In this document: piece after piece, positions 8,215 to 16,179 of the stretch
Layout of the letters: each line of letters begins with the position of its first letter
How positions within the stretch are numbered: position 1 is the first letter of the stretch
Origin: Bradyrhizobium diazoefficiens
Lineage (GTDB): Bacteria; Pseudomonadota; Alphaproteobacteria; Rhizobiales; Xanthobacteraceae
NCBI RefSeq assembly: GCF_018131185.1
Contig: NZ_JAFCJE010000008.1
Coordinates: 186,001-250,000 of the forward strand
DNA: 64,000 nt
Direction of reading: 5' to 3'
Position numbers and translations under genes: made by a program
Notes under the pieces: model-generated
The model's database searches: none
What the model saw: only the letters and a program-made list of their open reading frames with translations
Told to the model about the DNA's origin: nothing

Positions 8215-9135
8215 ATGCAACTCAGCCTCGGTCCAGTTCTGTACAATTGGGCGCCGGAACGCTGGCGCGACTTCTATTTCCGCATCGCTGACGAGGCGCC
8301 GGTCGACGTCGTCTCCATCGGCGAGATCGTCTGCTCGAAACGCTCGCCGTTCTTCGCCGACCACATCCCCTCCGTGGTGGAGCGGCTGCAGGGCGCGGGC
8401 AAACAGGTACTGCTGGGCTCGCTCATCCTGGTCTCGCTGCGGCGTGAACGCCGCCAGACCGAAGAGCTCGCTTCGGCTGAGGGCGCGCTGGTCGAGGTGA
8501 ATGATCTGACCTGCCTCAAGGCGCTCGCAGGCCGGTCGCATGCCATCGGGCCCTTCGTCAACATCTACAACGAGGCGAGCGCGGCCTTTCACGCCGCGCA
8601 TGGAGCGAAACGCATCTGCCTGCCGCCGGAATTGCCGCTGGCTTCGATCGCGGCGATCGCGCAGGCCGTTCCTGATGTTACCACGGAGGTGTTCGCGTTC
8701 GGCCGGGTGCCGCTCGCCATCTCTGCCCGCTGCTATCATGCGCGCCTCCACAAGCTCGCGAAGGACAATTGTCGCTTCGTCTGCGAGAAGGATCCGGACG
8801 GTCTGCTCTTGAGCACGCTGGAGCATCAGGATTTCCTGACCATCAATGGCGTGCAGACCCTGTCTCACACCTGCGCCAATCTGCTGGGCGAGGCCAGCCT
8901 CCTGCGCGAGAGCAACGTTCGCTCGTTGCGCCTGTCGCCGCAGGATTGCGACATGGTCGAAATCGCCAGGACCTTTCGCGACGTGCTCGACGGCCGCGAC
9001 GATGTCGATGGCGGCAATCGCCGCCTTGCGGCGGCCTATCCCGGTGTGCCGTTCTCGAATGGGTTCCTGTGGGCCGAGCCAGGGCACCTCTATCGTCAAG
9101 CCCGATCAGGCGGTGCTCAGGGCTCGGCGGCGTAA
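8215..9135 (+). CDS. ubiV: UbiV, Fe-S U32-family partner of UbiU
   Basis: A 306-residue U32 protein forming a heterodimer with UbiU. The N-terminus MQLSLGPVLYNW matches E. coli UbiV, which fixes the start at 8215; a TTG at 8185 and an ATG at 8200 are in-frame alternatives. The four cluster-binding cysteines are conserved: one in EIVCSKR near residue 40, then a C-X12-C-X3-C set in ARCYHARLHKLAKDNCRFVC. It lies 26 bp after ubiU and ends 23 bp from the convergent flavin reductase gene. Together ubiTUV indicate that the organism makes ubiquinone while respiring without oxygen, for example by denitrification (inference). Confidence 0.93.
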   Translation: MQLSLGPVLYNWAPERWRDFYFRIADEAPVDVVSIGEIVCSKRSPFFADHIPSVVERLQGAGKQVLLGSLILVSLRRERRQTEELASAEGALVEVNDLTCLKALAGRSHAIGPFVNIYNEASAAFHAAHGAKRICLPPELPLASIAAIAQAVPDVTTEVFAFGRVPLAISARCYHARLHKLAKDNCRFVCEKDPDGLLLSTLEHQDFLTINGVQTLSHTCANLLGEASLLRESNVRSLRLSPQDCDMVEIARTFRDVLDGRDDVDGGNRRLAAAYPGVPFSNGFLWAEPGHLYRQARSGGAQGSAA

Positions 9136-9158
9136 GAGGACAGAGCGATGCCGGTGCA

Positions 9159-9782
9159 TCAGAAGCTCGTGGCCATTGCGGCCAGACGTCGGTGCGCTCT
9201 GTCCCGCGCAGCCTCGATCGGCTGCTGCGGTCCGGTGGTTGGCCCGATCGGCACGAAACGGACATTATCGATGCCGATGAAGCGCAGGATGTCTCGCAAA
9301 TAGGGCGTTGCCATGTCGATGCGGCCGCGATTCATGCCGGTGGAAAAGTCGCTGCCGCTGGCGAGAATCACCAATGTCGGCCGGTCCTTGAGCAGCGGAA
9401 GATAGCCCTGTGACGGGTCGAACCGAAAGGTCAGCCCGGGCTGGACGATGATGTCGAACCAATGCTTGAGCTTGTAGGGAATGCCGAAGTTCCACATCGG
9501 CGTCGAGATCAGCACGCGATCGGCGAGCGCGAAGCGGGTGGCCATTCGCTCGGCCTCGGCAAAGCTATCACGCTCCGTGTCGTTGAAGGCCTGTCCGTTC
9601 ATCCTCGCATATTTGGCTTCGACGATGGGACCTGCGAATTCCGGCATCCGCTCCCGCCAGAGGTCGACGACATCGATGTCCCAGTCCGGCCGCGCCTGAC
9701 GAAAGCCGTCGAGAAAAACGCGCGCGCCAGCGCTCGAGACGGAGTCGGTGCGGGGCGAGCAGGACAGGTGCAGGAGCTTCAC
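9159..9782 (-). CDS. FMN-dependent NAD(P)H reductase, AzoR/flavodoxin-like
   Basis: A 207-residue flavodoxin-fold quinone/azo reductase. The N-terminal phosphate-binding loop follows MKLLHLSCSPRTDSVS, and the flavin loop PMWNFGIPYKLKHWFD at about residues 95-110 with PGLTFRFD after it is the AzoR signature; AzoR-like proteins are about 200 residues long. It is the last gene of the 18-gene minus-strand run, 6 bp after the SMP-30/isochorismatase fusion. In that context it may reduce a quinone or nitro/azo intermediate, or supply reduced flavin. Annotated enzymes of this family have broad substrate range, so the name AzoR should not be read as physiological function. Confidence 0.85.
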   Translation of the reverse strand: MKLLHLSCSPRTDSVSSAGARVFLDGFRQARPDWDIDVVDLWRERMPEFAGPIVEAKYARMNGQAFNDTERDSFAEAERMATRFALADRVLISTPMWNFGIPYKLKHWFDIIVQPGLTFRFDPSQGYLPLLKDRPTLVILASGSDFSTGMNRGRIDMATPYLRDILRFIGIDNVRFVPIGPTTGPQQPIEAARDRAHRRLAAMATSF

Positions 9783-9788
9783 CAGCGT

Positions 9789-11363
9789 TCATCCCAACGC
9801 TCTGATGACAGTGTCCGCCCGGGTGACGATCGCGACGTTCTGCATGGCGAAATTGATCGACGCGGCGTGCCAATCGGCATTCATGGTCGAGCAGCAATCT
9901 TCGGGGACGATCATGAAGTAGCCCTTGTCGGCGCCGGTGCGGGCGGTGTGCTCGACCGACATGTTGGTCCAGGCGCCGGTGTTGATGATCATGTCGCGCC
10001 CGGTCGCCTTCAGGATCGTTTCAAGCCGCGTGCCTTCCCAGGCGCTCATGCGCATTTTCTCGACGACGAAATCGCCGGGCCGGGGTTCGAGGCCGGAGAC
10101 GGGCGCTGCGCCCCAGCTTCCGCGCACCATCGCCTTGCTGTCGACGAGACCCTCGAACAACGGCGCATTTAGCGTCACGCCGGGCGCGCCGGGCTCGACG
10201 ACGAACCAGACGTGGATGATGGCGACGCCGCGGCTCCGCGCGGTCTCTGCGAGGCGGCGGACATTCTCGACAACATGCTGTTGCTTCGCGTGGCTTGGTG
10301 AGCCTGAATCGGCGAAGGCGCCGCCGTCCATGATGACGTCGTTCTGCAGATCCTGGATGATCATGGCGCAGCGCTGCGGATCGAGCCGCATGTCCCCATC
10401 AGCGAGGATCGGCGCCGCTGGCGCAACGCCTGCGGTCGCGCCGCCGCCGCTCCGTCGGCCGCTCATATAGGGCTCGTGCCGCGGGCCGACCTTGGTCGGA
10501 ATCGCATAGACCGAGTGTGTCGCGGTCAGGTACAGCGTTCGGAAATCCGGCCCGCCCCAGGCGAGGTTGGCGACCAGTTCGGCCACGCGCACCTTGCCGA
10601 GCAGCTCGCCGCGCGGCGAATAGACCCAGACGCCTCCGGGCGCGCTGACCCAGACATTGCCGTGCTGGTCGCACTTCATGCCGTCCGGCAGGCCCGGCTC
10701 CAGCTCGGACTTGATGCCGCTTGCGAATACCCGCGCATTCGACAGCGTACCGTCGGCATTGACGTCGAAGACCCGGATCAGCGCCTGCACAGTGTCGTTG
10801 ACATAGAGCAGCTTCTCGTCCGGCGAGAAGCACAGACCGTTCGGCTGGTCGAACAAATTGCGCTCGACGACGAGCTTCGGCTCGCTACCGGGCACGATGC
10901 GATAGACGCCCTGGAAGCCGAGCTGGCGCGGCCGCTCGACGCCATAGACCGGCATGCGGCCGTACCAGGGGTCCGAGAAATAGATCGCGCCGGACGAGTG
11001 TACGCAGACGTCATTCGGGCTGTTCAGCTCCTGTCCCCCGAAATGCGAAGCCAGCACTTCGCGCCGCCCGTCCGGCCGCTCGCGGATCAGCGACGATGTC
11101 GCGTGCTCGCAGACGATCAGATTGAGCTCGGCATCATAGGTCATGCCGTTGCACTTGTTGGAGGGGCGCTTGACCTCGACCACGCCGCGCCGCGCATCCC
11201 AGCGCCGGCGCACGTCGCCCGGCATGTCCGAGAACAGGAGGTAGTGGTCGACCGGATGCCAGATCGGTCCCTCCGTGAAGTCGAAGCCGGTGCCGACCTG
11301 CGCGACCGGGGCATAGGGGTCGATCAGGGCCTCGAACTCGCTGCGCAAGGTGACATGGGTCAT
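9789..11363 (-). CDS. Fusion of SMP-30/gluconolactonase and isochorismatase-like hydrolase
   Basis: A 524-residue two-domain protein. Residues about 20-300 are an SMP-30/gluconolactonase beta-propeller with the divalent-metal ligands in place: Glu31 (TEGPIW), Asn117 (SPNDVC), Asn175 (QPNGLC) and Asp227 (LPDGMK). A glycine/alanine linker (about 301-325) leads to an isochorismatase-like cysteine hydrolase domain (about 328-524) with Asp338 (IIQDLQND) and Lys436 (VEKMRMSAW). The third catalytic position, normally cysteine in T-N-x-C-V-E, is Ser469 (TNMSVEHTAR), so amidase chemistry through a thiol is not expected. Isochorismatase itself does not need this cysteine. No frameshift is visible at the junction. 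It may open a lactone and then cleave a neighbouring bond of the same pathway (inference). Confidence 0.88.
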   Translation of the reverse strand: MTHVTLRSEFEALIDPYAPVAQVGTGFDFTEGPIWHPVDHYLLFSDMPGDVRRRWDARRGVVEVKRPSNKCNGMTYDAELNLIVCEHATSSLIRERPDGRREVLASHFGGQELNSPNDVCVHSSGAIYFSDPWYGRMPVYGVERPRQLGFQGVYRIVPGSEPKLVVERNLFDQPNGLCFSPDEKLLYVNDTVQALIRVFDVNADGTLSNARVFASGIKSELEPGLPDGMKCDQHGNVWVSAPGGVWVYSPRGELLGKVRVAELVANLAWGGPDFRTLYLTATHSVYAIPTKVGPRHEPYMSGRRSGGGATAGVAPAAPILADGDMRLDPQRCAMIIQDLQNDVIMDGGAFADSGSPSHAKQQHVVENVRRLAETARSRGVAIIHVWFVVEPGAPGVTLNAPLFEGLVDSKAMVRGSWGAAPVSGLEPRPGDFVVEKMRMSAWEGTRLETILKATGRDMIINTGAWTNMSVEHTARTGADKGYFMIVPEDCCSTMNADWHAASINFAMQNVAIVTRADTVIRALG

Positions 11364-11383
11364 CGGCCGATCCTCAACTCACG

Positions 11384-12232
11384 TTACGCCGGGAACCAGT
11401 TGCGTGCGGGCAGCGATTGCACGACCGGGCCGGGAACCTGGTCGTGCAGGCGTCCGACGACGTTGCCGCCTTCGATCTTGGCGGGGCGGTCGTGCACCGG
11501 CAGCAGATAGCGCGAATTGCTCAGCAGCTTCTTGATCGATGCCTTCTCCGCCCGCTTGCTGGTGCCGTGATTGCCCGTCGTGCGCGGCTCCCAATCGTGG
11601 ATCTCGTTGAACGGCGTCACGATCTGATCGTTGAAGTCGTAGATCACGTCGCCGCAGATGGTAGCGATGCCGTCGGCCGTCTCGACGATGACGTTCATCG
11701 AGCCTTCCGTGTGCGCATTGGCGGCGTCGCAATAGACGCCGGGCATCAGCTCGATCGGGCCGGTGATCTCGAGGTCGAGGAAGCGCAGGGCGCTCTTGGT
11801 GTGCAGGCGGTCGATCAAATGCTTGATGTCGGGCGCCGGATATTGCGGATGCATCAGCCCGGAGACGGAATATTCGAGCTCCTTGCGATTGAGCACGACG
11901 GTCGTGTTCATCGAGAACAGATCGTCCTTGCCGGCATGGTCGATGTGCAGATGGGTATGGCAGACGAAGCGGACGTCGCCCATGCGCACGCCGTGGCGCG
12001 CGAGCTGGTTCTCGATCATGTTCTCGTGGTACTGCAGCCCGCGCATGCCCAGCGTCTCCATGATCTGGTTGGAGCGGTAGCCGGTGTCGACCACGACGGG
12101 ATATTTCCCCCCGAGGATCAGGAAGCCGAGGGTGAGGACGCGGCGGGTGCGGCCGCAATCGCGGCCGAGAACCAGAAAGCTCGATTCCAGCTCGATATCG
12201 CCATAGTCCAGGATCTTGATCTCCAGCGCCAT
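11384..12232 (-). CDS. Metallo-beta-lactamase-fold hydrolase, N-acyl homoserine lactonase family
   Basis: A 282-residue cytoplasmic metallohydrolase. The dinuclear zinc motif HLHIDH occupies residues 94-99 (in CHTHLHIDHAGKDD), with later histidine and aspartate ligands in NAHTEGSMNV and CGDVIYDF and a final histidine in LPVHDRP. Overall layout resembles AiiA-type lactonases, which open acyl-homoserine lactone rings, but many relatives act on other lactones. It lies between the SMP-30 fusion (20 bp downstream) and an amidohydrolase (31 bp upstream) in a catabolic operon, so a pathway lactone is a likelier substrate than a quorum signal. That is inference. Confidence 0.85.
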   Translation of the reverse strand: MALEIKILDYGDIELESSFLVLGRDCGRTRRVLTLGFLILGGKYPVVVDTGYRSNQIMETLGMRGLQYHENMIENQLARHGVRMGDVRFVCHTHLHIDHAGKDDLFSMNTTVVLNRKELEYSVSGLMHPQYPAPDIKHLIDRLHTKSALRFLDLEITGPIELMPGVYCDAANAHTEGSMNVIVETADGIATICGDVIYDFNDQIVTPFNEIHDWEPRTTGNHGTSKRAEKASIKKLLSNSRYLLPVHDRPAKIEGGNVVGRLHDQVPGPVVQSLPARNWFPA

Positions 12233-12263
12233 TCGTTGCCCTCCCTCATCTGTTTCTTGTCTG

Positions 12264-13148
12264 TCAAAGCCGGTAGACGCGCGTCGCCGTCGTCCTGAAG
12301 ATGGCGTCCTGCTGCTCGGCGCTGAACGGCGCCGCGGCGCCGCGAAAGGCGTTCACGAGCTCGCGATAGCTGGTCCACAATTTTTCGATCGGGAAGTTGG
12401 AGCCGAACAGACAGCGTTCGGCGCCGAAGATCGCGACGGTGTCGGTGAGCACGGCGGCGATGTGCGCGGGATCGTTGCGATGGATGAAGGTGCCGAGCCC
12501 CGAAAGCTTCGAGACCACGTTCGGACAGGCCGCGAGTCGGGCCATTCCGGCACGCCAGGCCGCGCGTCCCGCCGGAGAGAGATCCTCCAGCATACCGGCA
12601 TGTTGGAGGATGAAGGTCACCTCGGGGCAAGCCTCGGCAAGCGCCGCGGCGTCCGGCATCTGCGGGGTGAACACCTGCAGGTCGAAGCTCCAGCCATAGT
12701 CGGCGAGGCGCGCGACGTTGCGCTGAATGATCGGATCGGCGCAGAGATCTGCGCGGGCTGCGAAGCGGTAGAGCGGGTTCTCGTGCCAGTGCAGCTGCAT
12801 GCGCGCGCCGCGCATCAGCCGGTAGCGCTTCAGGCGGTCGAGCTGCGGGCGTACGTCGTCCGCGGCGAAATTGGCATAAGCGACGATCGCGTGCGGCCAG
12901 CCGTGTTCGTCCGCTGTCTGCTGCACCCAGGCAGCCTCGTCCTCGAAGCGGTCGTTGGCCCAGTTGGTCTGGACATAGACCGAGCGCGTGACGCCGGTAT
13001 CCTTGAGGTCCTCGAGATATTCTTGAATCGGATAGTCGCGCCGGATCGGCTCGTAAGGTCCGAAGATGCGCGGTTGCATGGGGCCGATCAGCCAGGGCAG
13101 GTCGGCCTGCCGCCAGATGTGATGATGGCCATCGACAATACCGGTCAC
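12264..13148 (-). CDS. Amidohydrolase_2 family hydrolase (fuconolactonase/PDC-lactonase-like)
   Basis: A 294-residue TIM-barrel metal-dependent hydrolase. The metal site is signalled by GHHHIW near the N-terminus (residues 7-12), a later ILQHAGMLED and the C-terminal LFGSNFPIEK loop. The asparagine in GSNFP, where many amidohydrolases have aspartate, is seen in the fuconolactonase and 2-pyrone-4,6-dicarboxylate lactonase group. Such enzymes hydrolyse sugar or aromatic-derived lactones and metal-assisted carboxylates. Start overlaps the CoxE-like stop by 4 bp, so the genes are translationally coupled. It is one of three hydrolases (with 9789-11363 and 11384-12232) that suggest sequential ring opening. 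Confidence 0.85.
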   Translation of the reverse strand: MTGIVDGHHHIWRQADLPWLIGPMQPRIFGPYEPIRRDYPIQEYLEDLKDTGVTRSVYVQTNWANDRFEDEAAWVQQTADEHGWPHAIVAYANFAADDVRPQLDRLKRYRLMRGARMQLHWHENPLYRFAARADLCADPIIQRNVARLADYGWSFDLQVFTPQMPDAAALAEACPEVTFILQHAGMLEDLSPAGRAAWRAGMARLAACPNVVSKLSGLGTFIHRNDPAHIAAVLTDTVAIFGAERCLFGSNFPIEKLWTSYRELVNAFRGAAAPFSAEQQDAIFRTTATRVYRL

Positions 13149-14266
13149 GCCGCTCTCCTTCGTCCCAAAGCCAGAATGTGCGCGACGATCGACGCGCTCG
13201 AACCGCCATCCACGAGGTCGTCGACGAAGCGCTCGATGGCGACCAGCGCCTCGGTCTGCGGGCGGAAGCCGGGGCCCGTCGCCAGCGGCGTCAGCCAGCT
13301 CACGCGCCAGGCCCGGCGCGACAGCTTCGCGACGGCGTCGCGGAGGGCGTCGGTCTCGCCGCGTTCGAGCCCGTCGGAAACGATCACCACGGCGGCGCCG
13401 CGGGCGTAGCCACCGAACCGCGGGACGGCTAGGAACGCTTGCAGCGCGTCGCCGATCCGGGTGCCGCCGTCCCAGTCGCTTACCAGATGCGCGGCAGCAT
13501 TCATGGCCTGCTCGCGGCGCTTCAGCCGCAACGGTCGGGTGACGCGGGTGAGCCGCGTGCCGAAGGTGAACACCTCGACATTGGGCGCAGCCTGCACCAG
13601 CGCATGGGCGAGCTTCATGTTTTCCTCGGTGCGGCTCTTCATCGAGCCGGAGACGTCGATCAGCAGCAGCATCTTGCGCGGGCGTCGGCGCCGCTTCATG
13701 TGGCCGAGCCGCAAGATCTCGCCGTCGCTGCGGACGCTGTCGCGCAAGGTGCGGCGAAGGTCCACAAAGGGCCCGCGCCGGGTGCGCATGCGGCGGTGGC
13801 CGCGCCGCCGCGGCAGGCGTCGCGGCGCCTCCCGCGCCAGGCGGCGCAACGCATCCGCGTTCGCGGTCGCCCCGAAGCGGCGCTCGACCAGCGCCTCGGC
13901 GCGCGTTGCGGTCAAGCCGGACTCGCTCGCCTCTTCCGAGAGAAGCGGCTCCTCATCACCACGGCCTTCCTCCTGAAGCCGGACGGTCTCGTCATCCTCG
14001 CCGTCGTCGGTGCGCTCGATGGCCTCGCTGCCGCGGAAATGCAAATCGAACAGCCGATCGAAGGTCGCGCGGCGCTCGGGCGGCGGGGCCAGCGTCGCCA
14101 GGGCAGCCTGCCTGATGTGCTCGACGCTATCGGGGCCAAGCAATCCGATCGCCGCTAGGAACGTCGTGGTCTGCTCCGGTGCCACGGCAAAGCCGTTCGC
14201 GCGCAGCAGGGGAACGAAGGCGACGAAGACGCGCGCGGCGCGCGGGAGCTGCGGCTCGGTGCTCAT
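13145..14266 (-). CDS. CoxE-like VWA-domain protein
   Basis: A 373-residue protein with an acidic middle section (about 82-118), an Arg-rich stretch (about 149-165 and 190-197) and a C-terminal von Willebrand A domain with a MIDAS motif DVSGSMK (Asp204, Ser206, Ser208). CoxE proteins work with a MoxR-type AAA+ ATPase (CoxD) to assemble the copper-sulfur-molybdenum centre of carbon monoxide dehydrogenase; related pairs mature other molybdenum hydroxylases. The start at 14266 is set by a 4-bp ATGA overlap with the MoxR gene; the frame stays open further upstream to 14884 only as antisense-like translation. It directly follows the hydroxylase genes. Confidence 0.88.
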   Translation of the reverse strand: MSTEPQLPRAARVFVAFVPLLRANGFAVAPEQTTTFLAAIGLLGPDSVEHIRQAALATLAPPPERRATFDRLFDLHFRGSEAIERTDDGEDDETVRLQEEGRGDEEPLLSEEASESGLTATRAEALVERRFGATANADALRRLAREAPRRLPRRRGHRRMRTRRGPFVDLRRTLRDSVRSDGEILRLGHMKRRRRPRKMLLLIDVSGSMKSRTEENMKLAHALVQAAPNVEVFTFGTRLTRVTRPLRLKRREQAMNAAAHLVSDWDGGTRIGDALQAFLAVPRFGGYARGAAVVIVSDGLERGETDALRDAVAKLSRRAWRVSWLTPLATGPGFRPQTEALVAIERFVDDLVDGGSSASIVAHILALGRRRAA

Positions 14267-15144
14267 GCCGTCGCCTCCGCGAGCATGGCATCGAGCCGCG
14301 GCGAGATGAAATGCAGATCCTCCTCGTCCTTCAGCGCCACCCCGATCGAGCGCTTGAAGGCATCCGGCCATCGCGCACCGCCCTTGTTGAGGAGCGTCGC
14401 GGCCTCGGCCCAGTCGACCGCCTCGGCAATGCCCGGCGCCTTGCTGAGGGGTTCGCGCCGCAACTTTTCCACGGCTGTGACGACGGCGCGGGCGGTGGCC
14501 TCGGCGACGCTGGAGGCGCGCATCATGATGATCCGCGCCTCGCGCTCGGCGGTCGGATAGTCGATCCAGTGATAGACGCAGCGGCGGCGCAGGGCCTCGT
14601 GCAAATCGCGCGTGCGGTTCGACGTCAGCACGACCACGGGGCGTTCGGCCGCGCGAACCGTGCCGCGCTCGGGAATCGAGATCTGGAAGTCGGAGAGGAA
14701 TTCGAGCAGGAACGCCTCGAACTCCTGATCGGCGCGGTCGATCTCGTCGATCAGGAGCACGGTGGAATCGGGCGCGCGCAACACCGCCAGCATCGGCCGC
14801 TCGATCAGGAAGGTCTCGCCATAGATGTCGATGCTCTCGTCGCCGGCCTGGCGGATCGCCAGCATCTGGCGCGGGTAGTTCCATTCGTAGAGCGCAGCGG
14901 ACGCGTCGATGCCCTCATAGCATTGCAGGCGGATGAGGCGGCGGCCGAGCACGGCGGCGATCGCTTTTGCGGCTTCCGTCTTGCCGACGCCCGGCGCGCC
15001 TTCCAGCAGCAGCGGCTTGCCGAGCGCGAGGCCGAGATAGGCTGATGTCGCAAGGCCCTCGTCGGCGAGGTAGTAGGCCGCGCGAAGCGCCTTCTCCAGT
15101 GCCTCCGGGCTGTCGATGCCGACGATGTTGCTGCGAACCGCCAC
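14263..15144 (-). CDS. MoxR/CoxD-like AAA+ ATPase
   Basis: A 293-residue AAA+ ATPase. Walker A GAPGVGKT is at residues 49-56, Walker B VLLIDEID at 128-135 and a sensor/arginine region LTSNRTRDLHEALRRRC follows. In CO dehydrogenase operons CoxD is a chaperone that helps insert sulfur and copper at the active site together with CoxE. Here it lies 11 bp after the molybdenum subunit gene and overlaps the CoxE-like gene by 4 bp. This indicates that the hydroxylase needs post-translational activation, although the active-site sequence is not that of a form I CO dehydrogenase. Confidence 0.9.
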   Translation of the reverse strand: MAVRSNIVGIDSPEALEKALRAAYYLADEGLATSAYLGLALGKPLLLEGAPGVGKTEAAKAIAAVLGRRLIRLQCYEGIDASAALYEWNYPRQMLAIRQAGDESIDIYGETFLIERPMLAVLRAPDSTVLLIDEIDRADQEFEAFLLEFLSDFQISIPERGTVRAAERPVVVLTSNRTRDLHEALRRRCVYHWIDYPTAEREARIIMMRASSVAEATARAVVTAVEKLRREPLSKAPGIAEAVDWAEAATLLNKGGARWPDAFKRSIGVALKDEEDLHFISPRLDAMLAEATA

Positions 15145-15155
15145 GGCTTAATCCT

Positions 15156-16178
15156 CTAGCGCCGTGCCTGCGGCCGTGCGCCGCCCTGGCTCTTGATCGC
15201 GCGCAGTACCTTTTCAGGCGTGATCGGCAGGTCGTCGATGCGCACGCCTACGGCGTTGAAGATCGCGTTGGCAACGGCCGGCAGAACCGGGTTGGCGCAC
15301 ATCTCGCCGGGGCCTTTTGCCCCGAAGGGACCATCGGGCGCGGGGCGTTCCAGCACCGCGATATCGTGCGGACAGATGTCGCCGGGACCTGGCATCAGAT
15401 ACTCGACGAAGTCGCGGGGGCCGTGAACGGGATCGGGATAATAGGGTTCCGGGGTCTCGTAGAGCGCGTGGCTGACGCCCATCCAGGCGCCGCCGACGAG
15501 CTGCTGCTCCACCAGACGCGGGTTGAGCGCGCGGCCGAGCTCATAGGCGGAGTCCATCCGTACCATCGCGACCTCGCCGGTCTCGTCGTCGACCTCGACC
15601 TCGGCAACGAGACAGGCATGGGCATAGCAGGTTGCCGGCGACATCTCGCCGGTCTCGGGATCGACGTTGGAGAGCGGGACCAGGAAGATGCCGCGACCGG
15701 AGATGGTCTTGCCCTGCTTGAACTGCGCGGCAATCGCGACGTCCTTGGTCGAGATCGAGCGGTGCGGTGCACCTTTGACGTGGATGTTGCCGCGGCCGTC
15801 GGTCTCCAGATCGGCCGCGTTGACCTCCAGCTCCTCGGCGGCCGCCTCCATCATCACGCCGCGCGCCTCGCGGGCGGCGGCCATCACGGCGTTGCCGACG
15901 CGGTGGGTGCCGCGCGAGGCGAACGAGCCCATGCAGTGCGGACCGGTGTCGGAGTCCGCCGTGTCGACATAGACATCCTCGACCGGCACGCCCAGCGTCT
16001 CGGCGCAGATCTGCCGCGTCACCGATTTCATGCCCTGGCCGAGGTCGATCGACGACAAGGCCACGGTGAACTTGCCGCTGGGATTGGAGTGAACCAGGGC
16101 CTGGCTGGGATCTCCGCCAAGGTTCATGCCGATGGGATAATTGATCGACGCCATGCCGCGTCCGCGATGCCTGGTCAT
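15156..16178 (-). CDS. Molybdenum hydroxylase large subunit, C-terminal half (MoCoBD_2 part)
   Basis: A 340-residue protein that corresponds to the second half of a xanthine dehydrogenase-family large subunit. It carries the DLGQGMKSVTRQ loop (about 45-55), the SFASRGTHRVGNAV segment and the catalytic glutamate in GAKGPGEMCANP (Glu292). The ATG at 16178 begins one base after the stop of the N-terminal half (TGA at 16182-16180, then C, then ATG), and the two are in different frames. A functional large subunit therefore needs both polypeptides to assemble. Alternatively it is one gene with a frameshift; the neat stop-start arrangement and family-like MTRHRGRGMASINYP start argue for two genes. 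Confidence 0.85.
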   Translation of the reverse strand: MTRHRGRGMASINYPIGMNLGGDPSQALVHSNPSGKFTVALSSIDLGQGMKSVTRQICAETLGVPVEDVYVDTADSDTGPHCMGSFASRGTHRVGNAVMAAAREARGVMMEAAAEELEVNAADLETDGRGNIHVKGAPHRSISTKDVAIAAQFKQGKTISGRGIFLVPLSNVDPETGEMSPATCYAHACLVAEVEVDDETGEVAMVRMDSAYELGRALNPRLVEQQLVGGAWMGVSHALYETPEPYYPDPVHGPRDFVEYLMPGPGDICPHDIAVLERPAPDGPFGAKGPGEMCANPVLPAVANAIFNAVGVRIDDLPITPEKVLRAIKSQGGARPQARR

Positions 16179-16179
16179 G

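Noticed and set aside
11384-12232. Quorum-quenching acyl-homoserine lactonase as the physiological role
   Set aside because: The fold supports lactone hydrolysis, but the gene is embedded in a catabolic operon with two other lactone/amide hydrolases, so a signal-degrading role is not supported by context.
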